From the NCBI GenBank assembly GCA_021774795.1, contig JAJFIR010000010.1:1-64000 (forward strand): a stretch of DNA of 64,000 nt. Reading direction: 5' to 3'. The position numbers and the translations under genes are program-made. The DNA is from Emcibacteraceae bacterium. GTDB taxonomy: Bacteria; Pseudomonadota; Alphaproteobacteria; Sphingomonadales; Emcibacteraceae. The notes under the pieces are model-generated. The model was given only the letters and a program-made list of their open reading frames with translations. It had not been told where the DNA came from and ran no database searches. Shown here in pieces: positions 18,560 to 27,522 of this stretch (position 1 is its first letter; each line of letters starts with the position of its first letter).

Positions 18560-18607
18560 GGCGAATATCTATAGTTTTAGCGAAAAATTTGCAAGAGATA
18601 TATAAGC

Positions 18608-19222
18608 TTAGTTATGGCTATGAAATAGATACTTTACATAGTCGCGATGAAGCAAAATTTGATCGGGTAGAATATTTTTATCTTGATATACGCGTGTTAA
18701 GACAAATGCGCCTTCCAAGATGGCGATAAGCGCATCTGCTACTTTCTTCAAATCTATTTCAGTTCTAACCGGGTAAATTTGTGCAATATTTTGTAGTCTA
18801 ATATGAAACAATTGCCGCCAAGTTTCCATGCCTTCTTTATTGAGATCAGCAACGCCCTGGGCATAACTTTTATTGGCATAACAGACCGAAGCAATAATGC
18901 AGCCGGGATGTGTTGAGGGTAATTCAGACATCGCTTCTGCGAACAATTTTAGAAATAATAAATATTGCTGCAATGGGTCTTCCACCAAATCATCAGCGCG
19001 ATTAAACAAGGTATCAAAGAAAATATTATCATTTTCTATATAACGCTGCATCAGGCATTCAATAAGGTGGGTTTTATCCTTGAAGTGATAGAAAAAACCG
19101 CCTTTGGTTATGCCTGCTTCTTCGATCAACCCCTCAATTGATGTGCCGGCAAAACCATTTGCTAATATAGCTTTCTCGGCTAATTCCAGAATGCGTATTT
19201 TTGTTTGTTCACCCTTGCCCAT
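18608..19222 (-). CDS. TetR-family transcription regulator
   Basis: A 204-residue repressor with an N-terminal helix-turn-helix (about residues 6-53; TSIEGLIEEAGITKGGFFYHFKDK) and a C-terminal ligand domain. It is divergent from the HGSNAT-like membrane protein gene. The 232-bp gap holds two inverted repeats (19236-19254 and 19297-19311), and a near copy of the second occurs before the second sterol-desaturase gene. This supports control of the membrane acyltransferase and lipid-desaturase genes. Ligand unknown; the C-terminal part resembles the family acting on lipophilic compounds. Confidence 0.9.
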   Translation of the reverse strand: MGKGEQTKIRILELAEKAILANGFAGTSIEGLIEEAGITKGGFFYHFKDKTHLIECLMQRYIENDNIFFDTLFNRADDLVEDPLQQYLLFLKLFAEAMSELPSTHPGCIIASVCYANKSYAQGVADLNKEGMETWRQLFHIRLQNIAQIYPVRTEIDLKKVADALIAILEGAFVLTRVYQDKNILPDQILLHRDYVKYLFHSHN

Positions 19223-19235
19223 ATTAAATCCTTTT

Positions 19236-19254
19236 ACTGTACCTAAAGTATAGT
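19236..19254. promoter_or_regulatory. Inverted repeat in the TetR promoter
   Basis: ACTGTAC (19236-19242), 5-base spacer, GTATAGT (19248-19254): arms match at six of seven positions. It lies 14 bases from the TetR start codon, a position suited to autorepression. No experimental support. Confidence 0.45.
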
Positions 19255-19296
19255 TTTTTGGTTTCGTTTTAAATCTTTCAATGTAGTACAGCTCAC

Positions 19297-19311
19297 GAAA
19301 TACAGTATTTC
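19297..19311. promoter_or_regulatory. Perfect 15-bp palindrome, candidate TetR operator
   Basis: GAAATAC-A-GTATTTC is perfectly palindromic around one central base. It lies midway between the TetR gene and the divergent HGSNAT-like gene. A copy matching 13 of 15 bases occurs at 22367-22381, upstream of a sterol-desaturase gene. Confidence 0.55.
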
Positions 19312-19454
19312 ATATTATTTCCAACACGTTAAATTAATTATCCGAAACCAACCTTAAGTTCACTAGTTTCCATTTTCCATTATTTGTATTTTCGCCCCTC
19401 ATTCATTCAGTTGATCTAAAGATATCGAAATAATTAAAAGGCGCAATAACGAAA

Positions 19455-20726
19455 ATGCCAAATATACTCATTAAAGATAAAAACAATTCCGATTTAGTAA
19501 AAGGTTTAGCTTCTTTTGTTGTTGAGGAAAAAGCTCAAACAACAGACAACCGTTCTTATCGATTATCAAATATAGATATGCTTCGTGGTATCGTGATCAT
19601 TATAATGGCGCTTGATCATGTACGCGATTTCTTTTTGGTTGGTGGTGTCGAATTCCCATTGGCCGATCCCGATGTTTCTGCGGGACTTTACTTCACTCGC
19701 TGGATCACACATTTCTGTGCCCCGGTATTTATATTCCTAGCGGGGACCTCCGTAGGTTTAATGTCGAGCCGAAAATCAACATGGGATATCGGATCATTTG
19801 TATTCAAGAGAGGTTTATGGCTGATCATTGTAGAAGTGGCCATCATATCAACAGCATGGACATTTGCACCGTTAGGTGAACCCGGTATGGGCGGTGCTTC
19901 CTTAATAATATTGCAGGTGATTTGGGCGCTAGGCGTCAGCATGATTATACTTGCCGGTGCGCAATTTATCGGGCCGCGATTTTGCCTAATAATTGGTGCC
20001 GTAATTTTATTAGGCCATAATTTATTCGATGTCATATTGCCTGCAACAACGAGTTTAGGCGGTAATGGCATCTTCTGGACACTTCTATATTCGCCCGGTG
20101 CGTTGGTCTTAGGCCCGTTTTATATAGAAGTTGTTTACCCGCTTTTACCTTGTATCGGGCTGATGTTGCTTGGATATGGCACGGCCTTCATATTCCAAAA
20201 ACCGGCTCTTGAGCGAGATAAATTCTTGATTAAAACCGGTGTTGCTTTGGTTGCCGCATTTATCGTTATTCGTTTTAGTGGCTTTTACGGTGATCCAAAC
20301 CCTTGGCAAACTCAGACATCAGGTGCGCTCGCCACTTTTTTTGATTTTATGAATGTTAGCAAATATCCAGCTAGCCTTTTATATTTGATGGCTACATTAG
20401 GCCCAATGGCCATAATTTGTGCCCTTTCCTCTAAGCTGCATGGGTGGCTTAAAGATACACTGATTATGTTTGGCCGCGTACCGTTTGCTTTTTACGTGGC
20501 GCATTTTTACCTGATCCATCTTCTTAGTATCCTTCTTGGCATGGCTCAAGGCTTTCAAGCACACGAATTTATGCATATTTTTATTTTTTACCCGCAAGGA
20601 TACGGAACAGATTTAACTGGTGTTTATCTTGTTTGGCTAGGTGTAATTGCCATTCTTTATCCCTTCTGTAAGTGGGTGGAGAAGGTAAAACGAACTCGCA
20701 CAGATTGGTGGTTAAGCTACCTATAA
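19455..20726 (+). CDS. Multi-pass membrane acyltransferase-like protein (HGSNAT/DUF1624 family)
   Basis: A 423-residue protein with about ten to eleven hydrophobic segments. The N-terminal signature NIDMLRGIVIIIMALDHVRDFF (Arg44, Asp54-His55) is that of the heparan-alpha-glucosaminide acetyltransferase/DUF1624 group, in which a membrane His accepts an acyl group. A short soluble N-terminus precedes the first helix. The gene is divergent from TetR, and a sterol-desaturase gene follows 106 bases later, suggesting an envelope-lipid modification role. Substrate unknown. Confidence 0.82.
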   Translation: MPNILIKDKNNSDLVKGLASFVVEEKAQTTDNRSYRLSNIDMLRGIVIIIMALDHVRDFFLVGGVEFPLADPDVSAGLYFTRWITHFCAPVFIFLAGTSVGLMSSRKSTWDIGSFVFKRGLWLIIVEVAIISTAWTFAPLGEPGMGGASLIILQVIWALGVSMIILAGAQFIGPRFCLIIGAVILLGHNLFDVILPATTSLGGNGIFWTLLYSPGALVLGPFYIEVVYPLLPCIGLMLLGYGTAFIFQKPALERDKFLIKTGVALVAAFIVIRFSGFYGDPNPWQTQTSGALATFFDFMNVSKYPASLLYLMATLGPMAIICALSSKLHGWLKDTLIMFGRVPFAFYVAHFYLIHLLSILLGMAQGFQAHEFMHIFIFYPQGYGTDLTGVYLVWLGVIAILYPFCKWVEKVKRTRTDWWLSYL

Positions 20727-20832
20727 GTATGTTTCCAAAAAAGATCTTAGATACAGGTCTATTTTTATTACAATTTTTTACAATTTCACCGGTGATCAAA
20801 TGACGCCGGCCCCCTACAAAAGGAACAAACAA

Positions 20833-21573
20833 ATGATTGAATTTTTAACTTGGTTCGGACTTGCAATAATTCCCGTATGTATGATCATAGATACGGTTCA
20901 GGGAACCAGAAAATATAAAACCCCAAAATATTGGAAGTTACGCGGCATATCGGTCACCATAATAAGTCTGGTAATTTCAATATTTATTGCGACAATCTTG
21001 GAAAGCGCGTTTGCTGATCTTTCTGTTTTTGATAATCGTCAGCTACCGACACCAATTGGTGCCCTGCTGGGAATAGTTACTTTTAATTTCTTCTTTTATT
21101 GGTATCACCGCACGGTCCACACTTTTGACGGATTATTTCTAAAATTTCATCAAATGCGTCACAGCGCAGAAGGGATTGATAGCTTTTCAGCTTATTATCA
21201 ACATCCTCTTGAAATTATTACGTTAACACTTTTAGGTAGTTTTGTATTTTTCCCTTTCTTGGGTCTTTCCCTCCAAGCAGGTTTAATAGGGATAGCCTTC
21301 GGCGGTTTTAATGTGATGTTTCAACATTTAAACATCAATACGCCACAATGGATTGGCTATTTTGTGCAACGACCAGAAAGCCACTGCATTCACCACCAGC
21401 GCGGATTACATGCGTATAATTATGCGGACTTGCCGTTGATGGATATGATTTTTGGTACTTTTCGTAACCCAAAATCCGGTGAACACCAAGAAGCCGGGTT
21501 TTACAAGGGCGCTTCCGCTCGTTTACCCGAAATGTTGATTTTTAAAGATGTATCCACAAATAAAAAAAGCTAG
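20833..21573 (+). CDS. Fatty-acid hydroxylase / sterol desaturase family membrane protein
   Basis: About 246 residues from the ATG at 20833 (preceded by AAAAGGAAC), rather than the in-frame ATG at 20800. A di-iron membrane oxygenase with the family's His clusters: YHRTVH, FHQMRHS, YQHPLE, and near the C-terminus SHCIHHQRG, between four or so membrane helices. Such enzymes hydroxylate or desaturate lipid chains or sterol/hopanoid-like substrates with O2. It follows the HGSNAT-like gene on the same strand and may share its transcript. Confidence 0.9.
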   Translation: MIEFLTWFGLAIIPVCMIIDTVQGTRKYKTPKYWKLRGISVTIISLVISIFIATILESAFADLSVFDNRQLPTPIGALLGIVTFNFFFYWYHRTVHTFDGLFLKFHQMRHSAEGIDSFSAYYQHPLEIITLTLLGSFVFFPFLGLSLQAGLIGIAFGGFNVMFQHLNINTPQWIGYFVQRPESHCIHHQRGLHAYNYADLPLMDMIFGTFRNPKSGEHQEAGFYKGASARLPEMLIFKDVSTNKKS

Positions 21574-21607
21574 TTTATTCTTTGGCGGTTCGCCATATAA
21601 GTCATAT

Positions 21608-21627
21608 ACCAGGTTTGTTAATCTGGT
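21608..21627 (+). terminator. Weak hairpin with T-tract after the desaturase gene
   Basis: ACCAG (21608-21612) and CTGGT (21623-21627) pair around a 10-nt loop and are followed by TTTCTT. It overlaps the end of the convergent methyltransferase gene. The short stem makes this only a possible terminator. Confidence 0.35.
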
Positions 21628-22241
21628 TTTCTTGAAACGATAAAAACTGCGTCGCTGCCGTCGGGTTTCCATGTAAATTCATTTTGAAATCCGGCGGTTA
21701 TTAAATCATTCTCCAAAGTTTCGCGGCTGATAAACTTAATGGTTGGCAGCAACCCTAAAAACTTTCCGATCGCAAGAAAAGGAAGTAAAATTCTCATAAC
21801 GCCCTGAAGGCAAACGGTACTTGAAATAAAAACGCCGCCGGGTTTAAGAATATCAAAAAGTTTTGCGATAACGGCTTCTCTGTCATCAAGCAGATGAAGA
21901 ATGCTCATCCCGAGGGCAACGTCATATGTGTCGTCCTGAACGTCTAGCTCTTCAATATTGGCGCATTCAAAAGTTATGTTCTTGATGTTTTCTGCTACCA
22001 TTTTCCCGCGGGCGATTTCAAGCATGTTTTCGGACACATCGACCGCATGAATATGTTTTACCAACGGCGCGTGCAGGATCGCCGTCGAGCCGGTACCACA
22101 TCCAAAATCAAAGACCTGACTGTGCGGGTTTAAATATTCACGGGTCTTTTTTAGCTTCTGTTCGTAGACTTCTTGATTGGGAACGGGTCTTTTTGAATAG
22201 CCTTTGGCCATCCTATCCCAAAATTTAGCAGTATTTGCCAT
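21618..22241 (-). CDS. Class I SAM-dependent methyltransferase
   Basis: A 207-residue Rossmann methyltransferase. Motif I is VFDFGCGTGS (about 43-52), followed by AVDVSENMLEIARGK (acidic ribose-binding residue), NIEELDVQDDTYDVALGMSILHLL and the KPGGVF motif. It belongs to the Methyltransf_11/UbiE-like group; the insert after KPGGVFISSTVCLQ is characteristic of small-molecule enzymes. It sits between the two sterol-desaturase genes on the opposite strand. Substrate unknown. Confidence 0.9.
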   Translation of the reverse strand: MANTAKFWDRMAKGYSKRPVPNQEVYEQKLKKTREYLNPHSQVFDFGCGTGSTAILHAPLVKHIHAVDVSENMLEIARGKMVAENIKNITFECANIEELDVQDDTYDVALGMSILHLLDDREAVIAKLFDILKPGGVFISSTVCLQGVMRILLPFLAIGKFLGLLPTIKFISRETLENDLITAGFQNEFTWKPDGSDAVFIVSRKPD

Positions 22242-22366
22242 CTATTGGTCCTTTGCTTGAAAAGTTTGTACGTTGATAGATCACTGGGCGCAATGGGAAA
22301 AGCGATTTGCGCCGAGATGACAAGGATTTGAGATAAATTTATATGGGAAAATAGAGGGCTGTTAGC

Positions 22367-22381
22367 GAAATATAGTATTTT
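22367..22381. promoter_or_regulatory. Near copy of the TetR palindrome
   Basis: GAAATATAGTATTTT matches the palindrome at 19297-19311 at 13 of 15 positions, preserving AAATA-TATTT symmetry. It sits 137 bases upstream of the second sterol-desaturase start, in the 276-bp gap shared with the divergent methyltransferase. Confidence 0.45.
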
Positions 22382-22517
22382 ACCTCAAAAACATCGGGTC
22401 AGTTGATAAGTCCTGCTATTTAAGTTACAGTGATGCCATTGTAGTCACGAAAAGTATGGGTTAAATAAATCATCATTTGGTGGTTTGGGGGCCGCGCAGG
22501 TTTGAGGGGACCTACAC

Positions 22518-23474
22518 ATGCAAGCCGAACAAACACAAACAAAACATGCTAAACTTACGACGGTATGGATCATTTTTCCATTGACGGCAGTTGTTTATAC
22601 GATTTACAAATTTACGACAGCTGATGCGCAATACAGAAATATCATTCCGAGCTTTGGATTAATTAGTACCTATGCTGTGATGGTCGTTATGGAAGCGTTC
22701 TTTAAATATGAAAAAGGCGTCAAGCAAACAAAATTTTTGTTGCGGGACGTTTCATCAAATGTAGTGCATATGTTCGTTACGGGTCCCGTTGGGCGAATTT
22801 TTATGGTCCCGGCGATTGCATATGTCCTTCAGGAAACATTGGGAAGAGGTCTCATTTTCGCTGAACGGACCGATGCTGGCCCGATTTGGCTACAGTCTAT
22901 TTTGGTTTTTCTTTTCTATAGTTTGATGCGCTACAGCGTGCATTATTATCAGCACCATAATAAATACCTTTGGGAGCTGCATTCTTATCATCATGCGGTG
23001 AGTGATATTCAGACATCAAATACACTTGTTTCCCACCCGCTTGACTATTTTCTTCGTAATATATTGCCGCCGATAATATTGGGATTAATGGGTTTTCATC
23101 TTTCCGCGATTGTTATTGCCACCACAATAATTGGTACGTTTTCCGTGTTTTCCCACTGCGGTGCAGGGCTTCATGCGGGCTGGCTTAGTCATATTTTTGT
23201 CACACCGGAACTTCATCGCTGGCATCATAGTGCAATTGTGCCGGAAGGACACAAACATTCCGTCAATTACGGCGTTGGTGTTATTTTATGGGACCGGGTA
23301 TTTGGTACTTATTATTTACCGACGAAAAACGGTGTACCGCTTCAGCCGGAGCACCTGGGACATCCGTCCGGATATTCGGACGAGCCAAATTATTTAAAAT
23401 TCTTTTTCCTGACGCGTTACTGGTCAGATTCCATGAAATTCTGGAAGAAAAGAGAAGGAACGTCAGCCGAGTAA
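22518..23474 (+). CDS. Fatty-acid hydroxylase / sterol desaturase family membrane protein
   Basis: A 318-residue integral membrane di-iron enzyme. His motifs run HYYQHH, WELHSYHH, HPLDYF, and then HCGAGLHAGWLSHIF with ELHRWHHS, the last being the strongest family signature. Several hydrophobic segments precede the first cluster. Distinct from the gene at 20833 but of the same family, with the candidate TetR operator copy upstream. An AGGGGACC sequence precedes the ATG. Lipid or sterol-like substrate is inferred from family. Confidence 0.92.
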   Translation: MQAEQTQTKHAKLTTVWIIFPLTAVVYTIYKFTTADAQYRNIIPSFGLISTYAVMVVMEAFFKYEKGVKQTKFLLRDVSSNVVHMFVTGPVGRIFMVPAIAYVLQETLGRGLIFAERTDAGPIWLQSILVFLFYSLMRYSVHYYQHHNKYLWELHSYHHAVSDIQTSNTLVSHPLDYFLRNILPPIILGLMGFHLSAIVIATTIIGTFSVFSHCGAGLHAGWLSHIFVTPELHRWHHSAIVPEGHKHSVNYGVGVILWDRVFGTYYLPTKNGVPLQPEHLGHPSGYSDEPNYLKFFFLTRYWSDSMKFWKKREGTSAE

Positions 23475-23488
23475 TTTGAGACCTGAAT

Positions 23489-24340
23489 CTAAAACGTATA
23501 AGCGGCGCCGATGATGAAGGAATAATCAAATTGTCTCTCGACCGCAGGGTTGGCAAGTATTTTTTCGTCAAGAATGGCGACTTGCGCGCCAAGGATAGTG
23601 TTCCAGTTTTTATCAAGTTTATAGATATGAATAATCCCGGCACTGTAGTTGACCACCGAATTTTTGAGTTCGTACGGTTGCAACACAAATTCATCTTGGG
23701 ACGCGATCATTTTATTGGTAGTTTCCTGCGATATGCCCCAAAGATAGTTGGCCATTTTGCGGTCTTGCCATGTGACCGTCAGGCGCGGAATAACTATCGA
23801 TCTTTTTGCCCTGTTTAAAAACGTAAAGCTATATGAAATACTTGCTTCCTGACCGTCGGATGCGCCGGTTATGTCTTGAGTTGCAGATATAGCAAGGGAT
23901 CCGTAGGGATGTTGATAACCGCCGCGCAGCCCGGCATCGATGGAAAATTTACGTCTTGAATCGCCCGGTCTCATCCTTGCGCCAAGGTAAGTATCAAAAA
24001 AGAAGCCACCTATATAAGGGTCGTCAACTTTTTTAAAATGATAGCCTGCCTTGAGTTCGCGGATGAAAAGGTTCTTGCTGCTATAATCGACAATTGGAAT
24101 GGGAAAAGCAGATATCTTTTCGCCGCGAAAGGGAGAATTCCTCACAATAGTACCGACGCCAACAGACCATTTGCCATTTTCATCAAGCAGGAACTTTTTA
24201 TAATTCCACAGGCCCTGGTTTTCCTTTTGCTCTTGATCGTTAGCAGCTTCATCCGCTGCCATTGCAGGTAAACTGCCAATGGGCACAGACAAAAGTACGT
24301 ATGCCAGACTTAACGATTTCACAACTTTTCCGGTTATCAT
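23489..24340 (-). CDS. MipA/OmpV-family outer-membrane protein
   Basis: A 283-residue barrel with a signal peptide (cleavage near AMAADE, about residue 29). The family pattern is WSVGVGTIVRNSPFRGEKISAFPIPIVDYSSKNLFI and then AGYHF..., with a C-terminal aromatic (IIGAAYTF) for outer-membrane insertion. MipA interacts with the murein hydrolase MltA in E. coli, and OmpV is a surface antigen; the role here is unknown. Convergent with the desaturase gene, 14 bases apart. Confidence 0.88.
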   Translation of the reverse strand: MITGKVVKSLSLAYVLLSVPIGSLPAMAADEAANDQEQKENQGLWNYKKFLLDENGKWSVGVGTIVRNSPFRGEKISAFPIPIVDYSSKNLFIRELKAGYHFKKVDDPYIGGFFFDTYLGARMRPGDSRRKFSIDAGLRGGYQHPYGSLAISATQDITGASDGQEASISYSFTFLNRAKRSIVIPRLTVTWQDRKMANYLWGISQETTNKMIASQDEFVLQPYELKNSVVNYSAGIIHIYKLDKNWNTILGAQVAILDEKILANPAVERQFDYSFIIGAAYTF

Positions 24341-24385
24341 TTTCCTATGCTGTCATATGAATATTAAAAGTTGTTTAAAATGTGA

Positions 24386-25027
24386 CTATAACGCTTTTCT
24401 GAAAGTTAGGTTAAATCTTCTATCACCGGTTAGTGGATGATTTTCTTTTTCGAGTTTTTTGACGCTGTGAAAATAACGACGAGCAATGCCGCCAAAAATA
24501 AGAAGATCACCATTATGAAGCGGTATGTTCATGGGAGTGCCGCCGCGCTGATCACCATAAAGTTGAAAAATGGCAGTAACCCCCAAAGAAACGGAGACAA
24601 TTGGCTGGCTAAAATCCTTTTCATCCTGGTCCTGATGAGAGGTAAGACGCGTACCCGGTTCATAACAATTGATAAAGCAGCTATCGGGCAGAAACTTTTC
24701 AAACCCGGCTCTGGCCGCAGCTTTGTTGGCAATTTCCATAAATCTTTGTGGAATGGCCGGCCAGGCTTTTTGTGAAACAGGATCAATCATTTCATAACGA
24801 TATCCTTTGCGGTCAGAATACCACCCCGCTTTGCCGATACTGGTACCGGACACGTTAATGCGCTTACCGCCGGGGGTAATCATATGACGAAGGGGTGCTT
24901 GCTTAAATATATCTTGAATCTGTGTATAAAAATATTCGGTATCAACATAATCACGAAATAAGAATACGCCTTCCGCGAGTTTTTCCATTACCGGTGTTAT
25001 TGAAGAAAACAAATCATTTTGCATCAT
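24386..25027 (-). CDS. alkB: Alpha-ketoglutarate-dependent DNA repair dioxygenase AlkB
   Basis: 213 residues from the ATG at 25027. With this start the catalytic residues fall at His131, Asp133, His187, Arg204 and Arg210, the same numbers as in E. coli AlkB, which argues for it over an upstream start. AlkB removes methyl groups from 1-methyladenine and 3-methylcytosine in DNA using Fe(II), 2-oxoglutarate and O2. Motifs: MITPGGKRINVSGTSIGKAGW, WPAIPQRF, SHQDQDE, VSVSLGVTAIFQLYG, DRRFNLTFR. It overlaps the end of the upstream dioxygenase gene by 14 bases, so the pair is one operon. Confidence 0.95.
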   Translation of the reverse strand: MMQNDLFSSITPVMEKLAEGVFLFRDYVDTEYFYTQIQDIFKQAPLRHMITPGGKRINVSGTSIGKAGWYSDRKGYRYEMIDPVSQKAWPAIPQRFMEIANKAAARAGFEKFLPDSCFINCYEPGTRLTSHQDQDEKDFSQPIVSVSLGVTAIFQLYGDQRGGTPMNIPLHNGDLLIFGGIARRYFHSVKKLEKENHPLTGDRRFNLTFRKAL

Positions 25028-25712
25028 GTAATATAATTCCCAAGGTATGGCGTGATCCAGAATGAAGTTTGCTGACGCCATGACGTAACTTGGCGCGATA
25101 ATATCCTTTTTTTCCGAGTTTTGGAAATTCATTTACCGCAAATATTATAACTTCGCCTTGATTTAATTTTTGGACATGTGCGACGGATTGCATTCTGGGG
25201 CGTTGTTCGATCAATGTGAATTCACCGCCCGTATATTGATCGGGGCGACTTAACATAATAGCCGCCTGATAGGGGAAATGGATATCGCCGTATAGATCTT
25301 GATGTAAGGTGTTAAAATCATCAGGGCCATATTTTAAAATAAGCGGCGTAGGACGTTTTTGGTCAGCAGCATGGCATTTTTTAATATAGTCTTCATGTGA
25401 CTTTGGATAATTATTTTGAAGTTTCAACCTCGCCGACCATTCACGGGCGACGGGCGTTAAACTTTCATAAAGATATGACCTTAATTCGGTGATTATTGGG
25501 GGTAGGGGATAGGCATAATATTTATATTCACCACGGCCAAAATTATAGCGCTGCATGTTTATGATGCTACGGTAAATATCATTATCATATTCATTTACAA
25601 GTTTCTCGCAGGCAATATCGGATAAAATCGAGCCGACCTTGGAAAATCCGGTGGTCAAAAGGGTGTCCGTTATACTGTCCCAGTTCATGTTTTCGGTTTT
25701 TATTCTTGGCAT
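25014..25712 (-). CDS. 2OG-Fe(II) oxygenase (prolyl-4-hydroxylase-like) encoded with alkB
   Basis: A 232-residue double-stranded beta-helix dioxygenase. The iron triad is His137-x-Asp139 in LHQDLYGD and His211 in LRHGVSKLHSGSRHTLG, with Arg221 as the likely 2-oxoglutarate ligand. The GGEFTLIEQRPR segment is typical of this group, which is often found next to ada and alkB in proteobacteria, suggesting a part in the alkylation response. Target unknown. Starts MPRIKTENM; an alternative Met lies eight codons downstream. Confidence 0.9.
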   Translation of the reverse strand: MPRIKTENMNWDSITDTLLTTGFSKVGSILSDIACEKLVNEYDNDIYRSIINMQRYNFGRGEYKYYAYPLPPIITELRSYLYESLTPVAREWSARLKLQNNYPKSHEDYIKKCHAADQKRPTPLILKYGPDDFNTLHQDLYGDIHFPYQAAIMLSRPDQYTGGEFTLIEQRPRMQSVAHVQKLNQGEVIIFAVNEFPKLGKKGYYRAKLRHGVSKLHSGSRHTLGIILHDAK

Positions 25713-25812
25713 GTTTTGTATATCCTATTAATGTCTTTACCAATAGATGCGATGAACTGGAAATTCTATCCGTTTATTGTTTTTAAATTCAAAAACCGTG
25801 GGACAAAATATT

Positions 25813-27513
25813 ATGAGTTTTAGGAATACTGCCGCGCTTATGGGATTAAGCCTTGTCAGCATGTCTTGTAGTGAAGGCGATCAACAGATGACGGCTTCAG
25901 CCTGTCAAGCTGCGGATATGGTGCTGCATAACACAACCATATATACCGCGAGCGATGCACAGTGGACTGCGGACGCCGTAGCAACGCTTGGTGATAAAAT
26001 TATTTTTGTAGGCAGTAATGCGGACGCGGCCAAATATATGTGCGGCGATGCGAAAGTCATGGATATGGTCGGTAAATATGTTTATGCCGGTTTTACAGAT
26101 AGTCACCAACATGTTGAAGGCGTGGGTCGTCGCCCCAAAACGCTTAGCTTATTTGGTATTAGCACCTTAAAAGAAACGGTTGATGCTATAGAAGCGTTCG
26201 CGGTAAACGTTCCAGACGGTGAATGGGTGCAGGGCCGCGGATGGATCGAACGGGAATGGACCGACGAGGAACGTTTTTTAACCCGTCATGATGTTGACCC
26301 GTTTACGGCGAATAAGCCGTTATTTATGCCAAGGGCTGATGGCGTTTCGGCACTTGTGAATTCAAAAGCACTTGAACTTGTCGGAATTACGAAGGATACG
26401 CCGGACCCGCTTGGGGGCAAATTTGAAAGGGACGTGGACGGCATGCCAAACGGTTATGTGCTTGCCAAAGCCATGAACCTTTTTCGGGATATCATTCCCC
26501 CGGAAAGCCGGGAATATAAAAAAGACAGTTTAACCCAGGGTATGTATGAAAATGCCAAGCTTGGCTGGACCCAGACCCAGGATGCGGGAATGCCATATGT
26601 TAATGTGAAAATCATGAAAGAAATCCATGCGGAAGGCAATATGTCTACCCGGATATACGCCGCCGCAAATGTTATGGAGGCGGCAACAATACTTGAACGG
26701 GGCCGCGAAACCACAGCAGACGATATGTTCGATCTGCGCGGCATTAAAGTATATATTGATGGCACGCTCGGCTCTCGCGGTGCGGCTTTGCTTGAAAATT
26801 ATGCGGACGCGGATCATAACGGATTTATGAACCGCACCACAAAAGAAGAACTTGATCCTATCCTGCGTGAAGCACTTCGCAAAGGGATTCAAATTGAAAC
26901 CCACGTGATTGGTGACCGCGCGGTAAGATCACTTCTTGATTGGTATGAGGAAGCCTTTAACGCGGTGCCGAAATCCGAATGGGCGGTGGATGATCCGCGT
27001 TGGCGACTTGAACATGCGCAGATTATCCCTGCGGAAGATCAGGACCGGTTTGTTAATCTTGGTATTATTCCGTCAATGCAGCCTTCGCACGGTATTGGTG
27101 ATCTTAATTTTGCACCGGACAGGCTTGGCCCTGATCGGCTTGGTCATTCTTACCCTTGGCAGCAACTTGTTGATCGGGGGCTTATGATACTTGGTGGATC
27201 AGATGCCCCGGTTGAGCTTGGTGATCCGCGCATCGAATATTATGCGGCGGTGGCCCGTAAGCGACTTGATGGTACCAGCGGTGCTGGTTGGCATCCGGAA
27301 CTAGCGGTATCCCGGGAAACGGCGCTTAAAATGTTTACAATCTGGCCTGCGCACGGTGCGTTTCAAGAAAAATTAAGGGGTTCGGTTGAAGTGGGCAAAT
27401 ATGCAGACTTCACAGTTCTTGACCGTGACTGGCTTAAAGTGCCGGAAGCGGATATTTTAACTTCTGAAAATTTAATGACCATTGTTGGTGGCCAAATTAC
27501 CTATCAGAAATAG
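25813..27513 (+). CDS. YtcJ-type amidohydrolase, probable lipoprotein
   Basis: About 566 residues from the ATG at 25813, whose signal sequence ends in LVSMSCSEGD with a plausible lipobox Cys; an ATG at 25777 is less likely. Amidohydrolase_3 fold: TDSHQHVEG metal motif, VYIDGTLGSRGAALLENY, HVIGDRAV, RLEHAQII and the catalytic GGSDAPVELGDP. YtcJ-like enzymes hydrolyse amides or carbamates of unknown type. First of a pair with the gene at 27523; both lie between alkB and ada. Outer-face or periplasmic localisation inferred. Confidence 0.9.
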   Translation: MSFRNTAALMGLSLVSMSCSEGDQQMTASACQAADMVLHNTTIYTASDAQWTADAVATLGDKIIFVGSNADAAKYMCGDAKVMDMVGKYVYAGFTDSHQHVEGVGRRPKTLSLFGISTLKETVDAIEAFAVNVPDGEWVQGRGWIEREWTDEERFLTRHDVDPFTANKPLFMPRADGVSALVNSKALELVGITKDTPDPLGGKFERDVDGMPNGYVLAKAMNLFRDIIPPESREYKKDSLTQGMYENAKLGWTQTQDAGMPYVNVKIMKEIHAEGNMSTRIYAAANVMEAATILERGRETTADDMFDLRGIKVYIDGTLGSRGAALLENYADADHNGFMNRTTKEELDPILREALRKGIQIETHVIGDRAVRSLLDWYEEAFNAVPKSEWAVDDPRWRLEHAQIIPAEDQDRFVNLGIIPSMQPSHGIGDLNFAPDRLGPDRLGHSYPWQQLVDRGLMILGGSDAPVELGDPRIEYYAAVARKRLDGTSGAGWHPELAVSRETALKMFTIWPAHGAFQEKLRGSVEVGKYADFTVLDRDWLKVPEADILTSENLMTIVGGQITYQK

Positions 27514-27522
27514 AGATTACTT

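Noticed and set aside
26530-26904. Antisense open frame inside the first YtcJ amidohydrolase gene
   Set aside because: Shadow of a conserved coding region; composition is rich in Cys/Phe/Ile without any motif.
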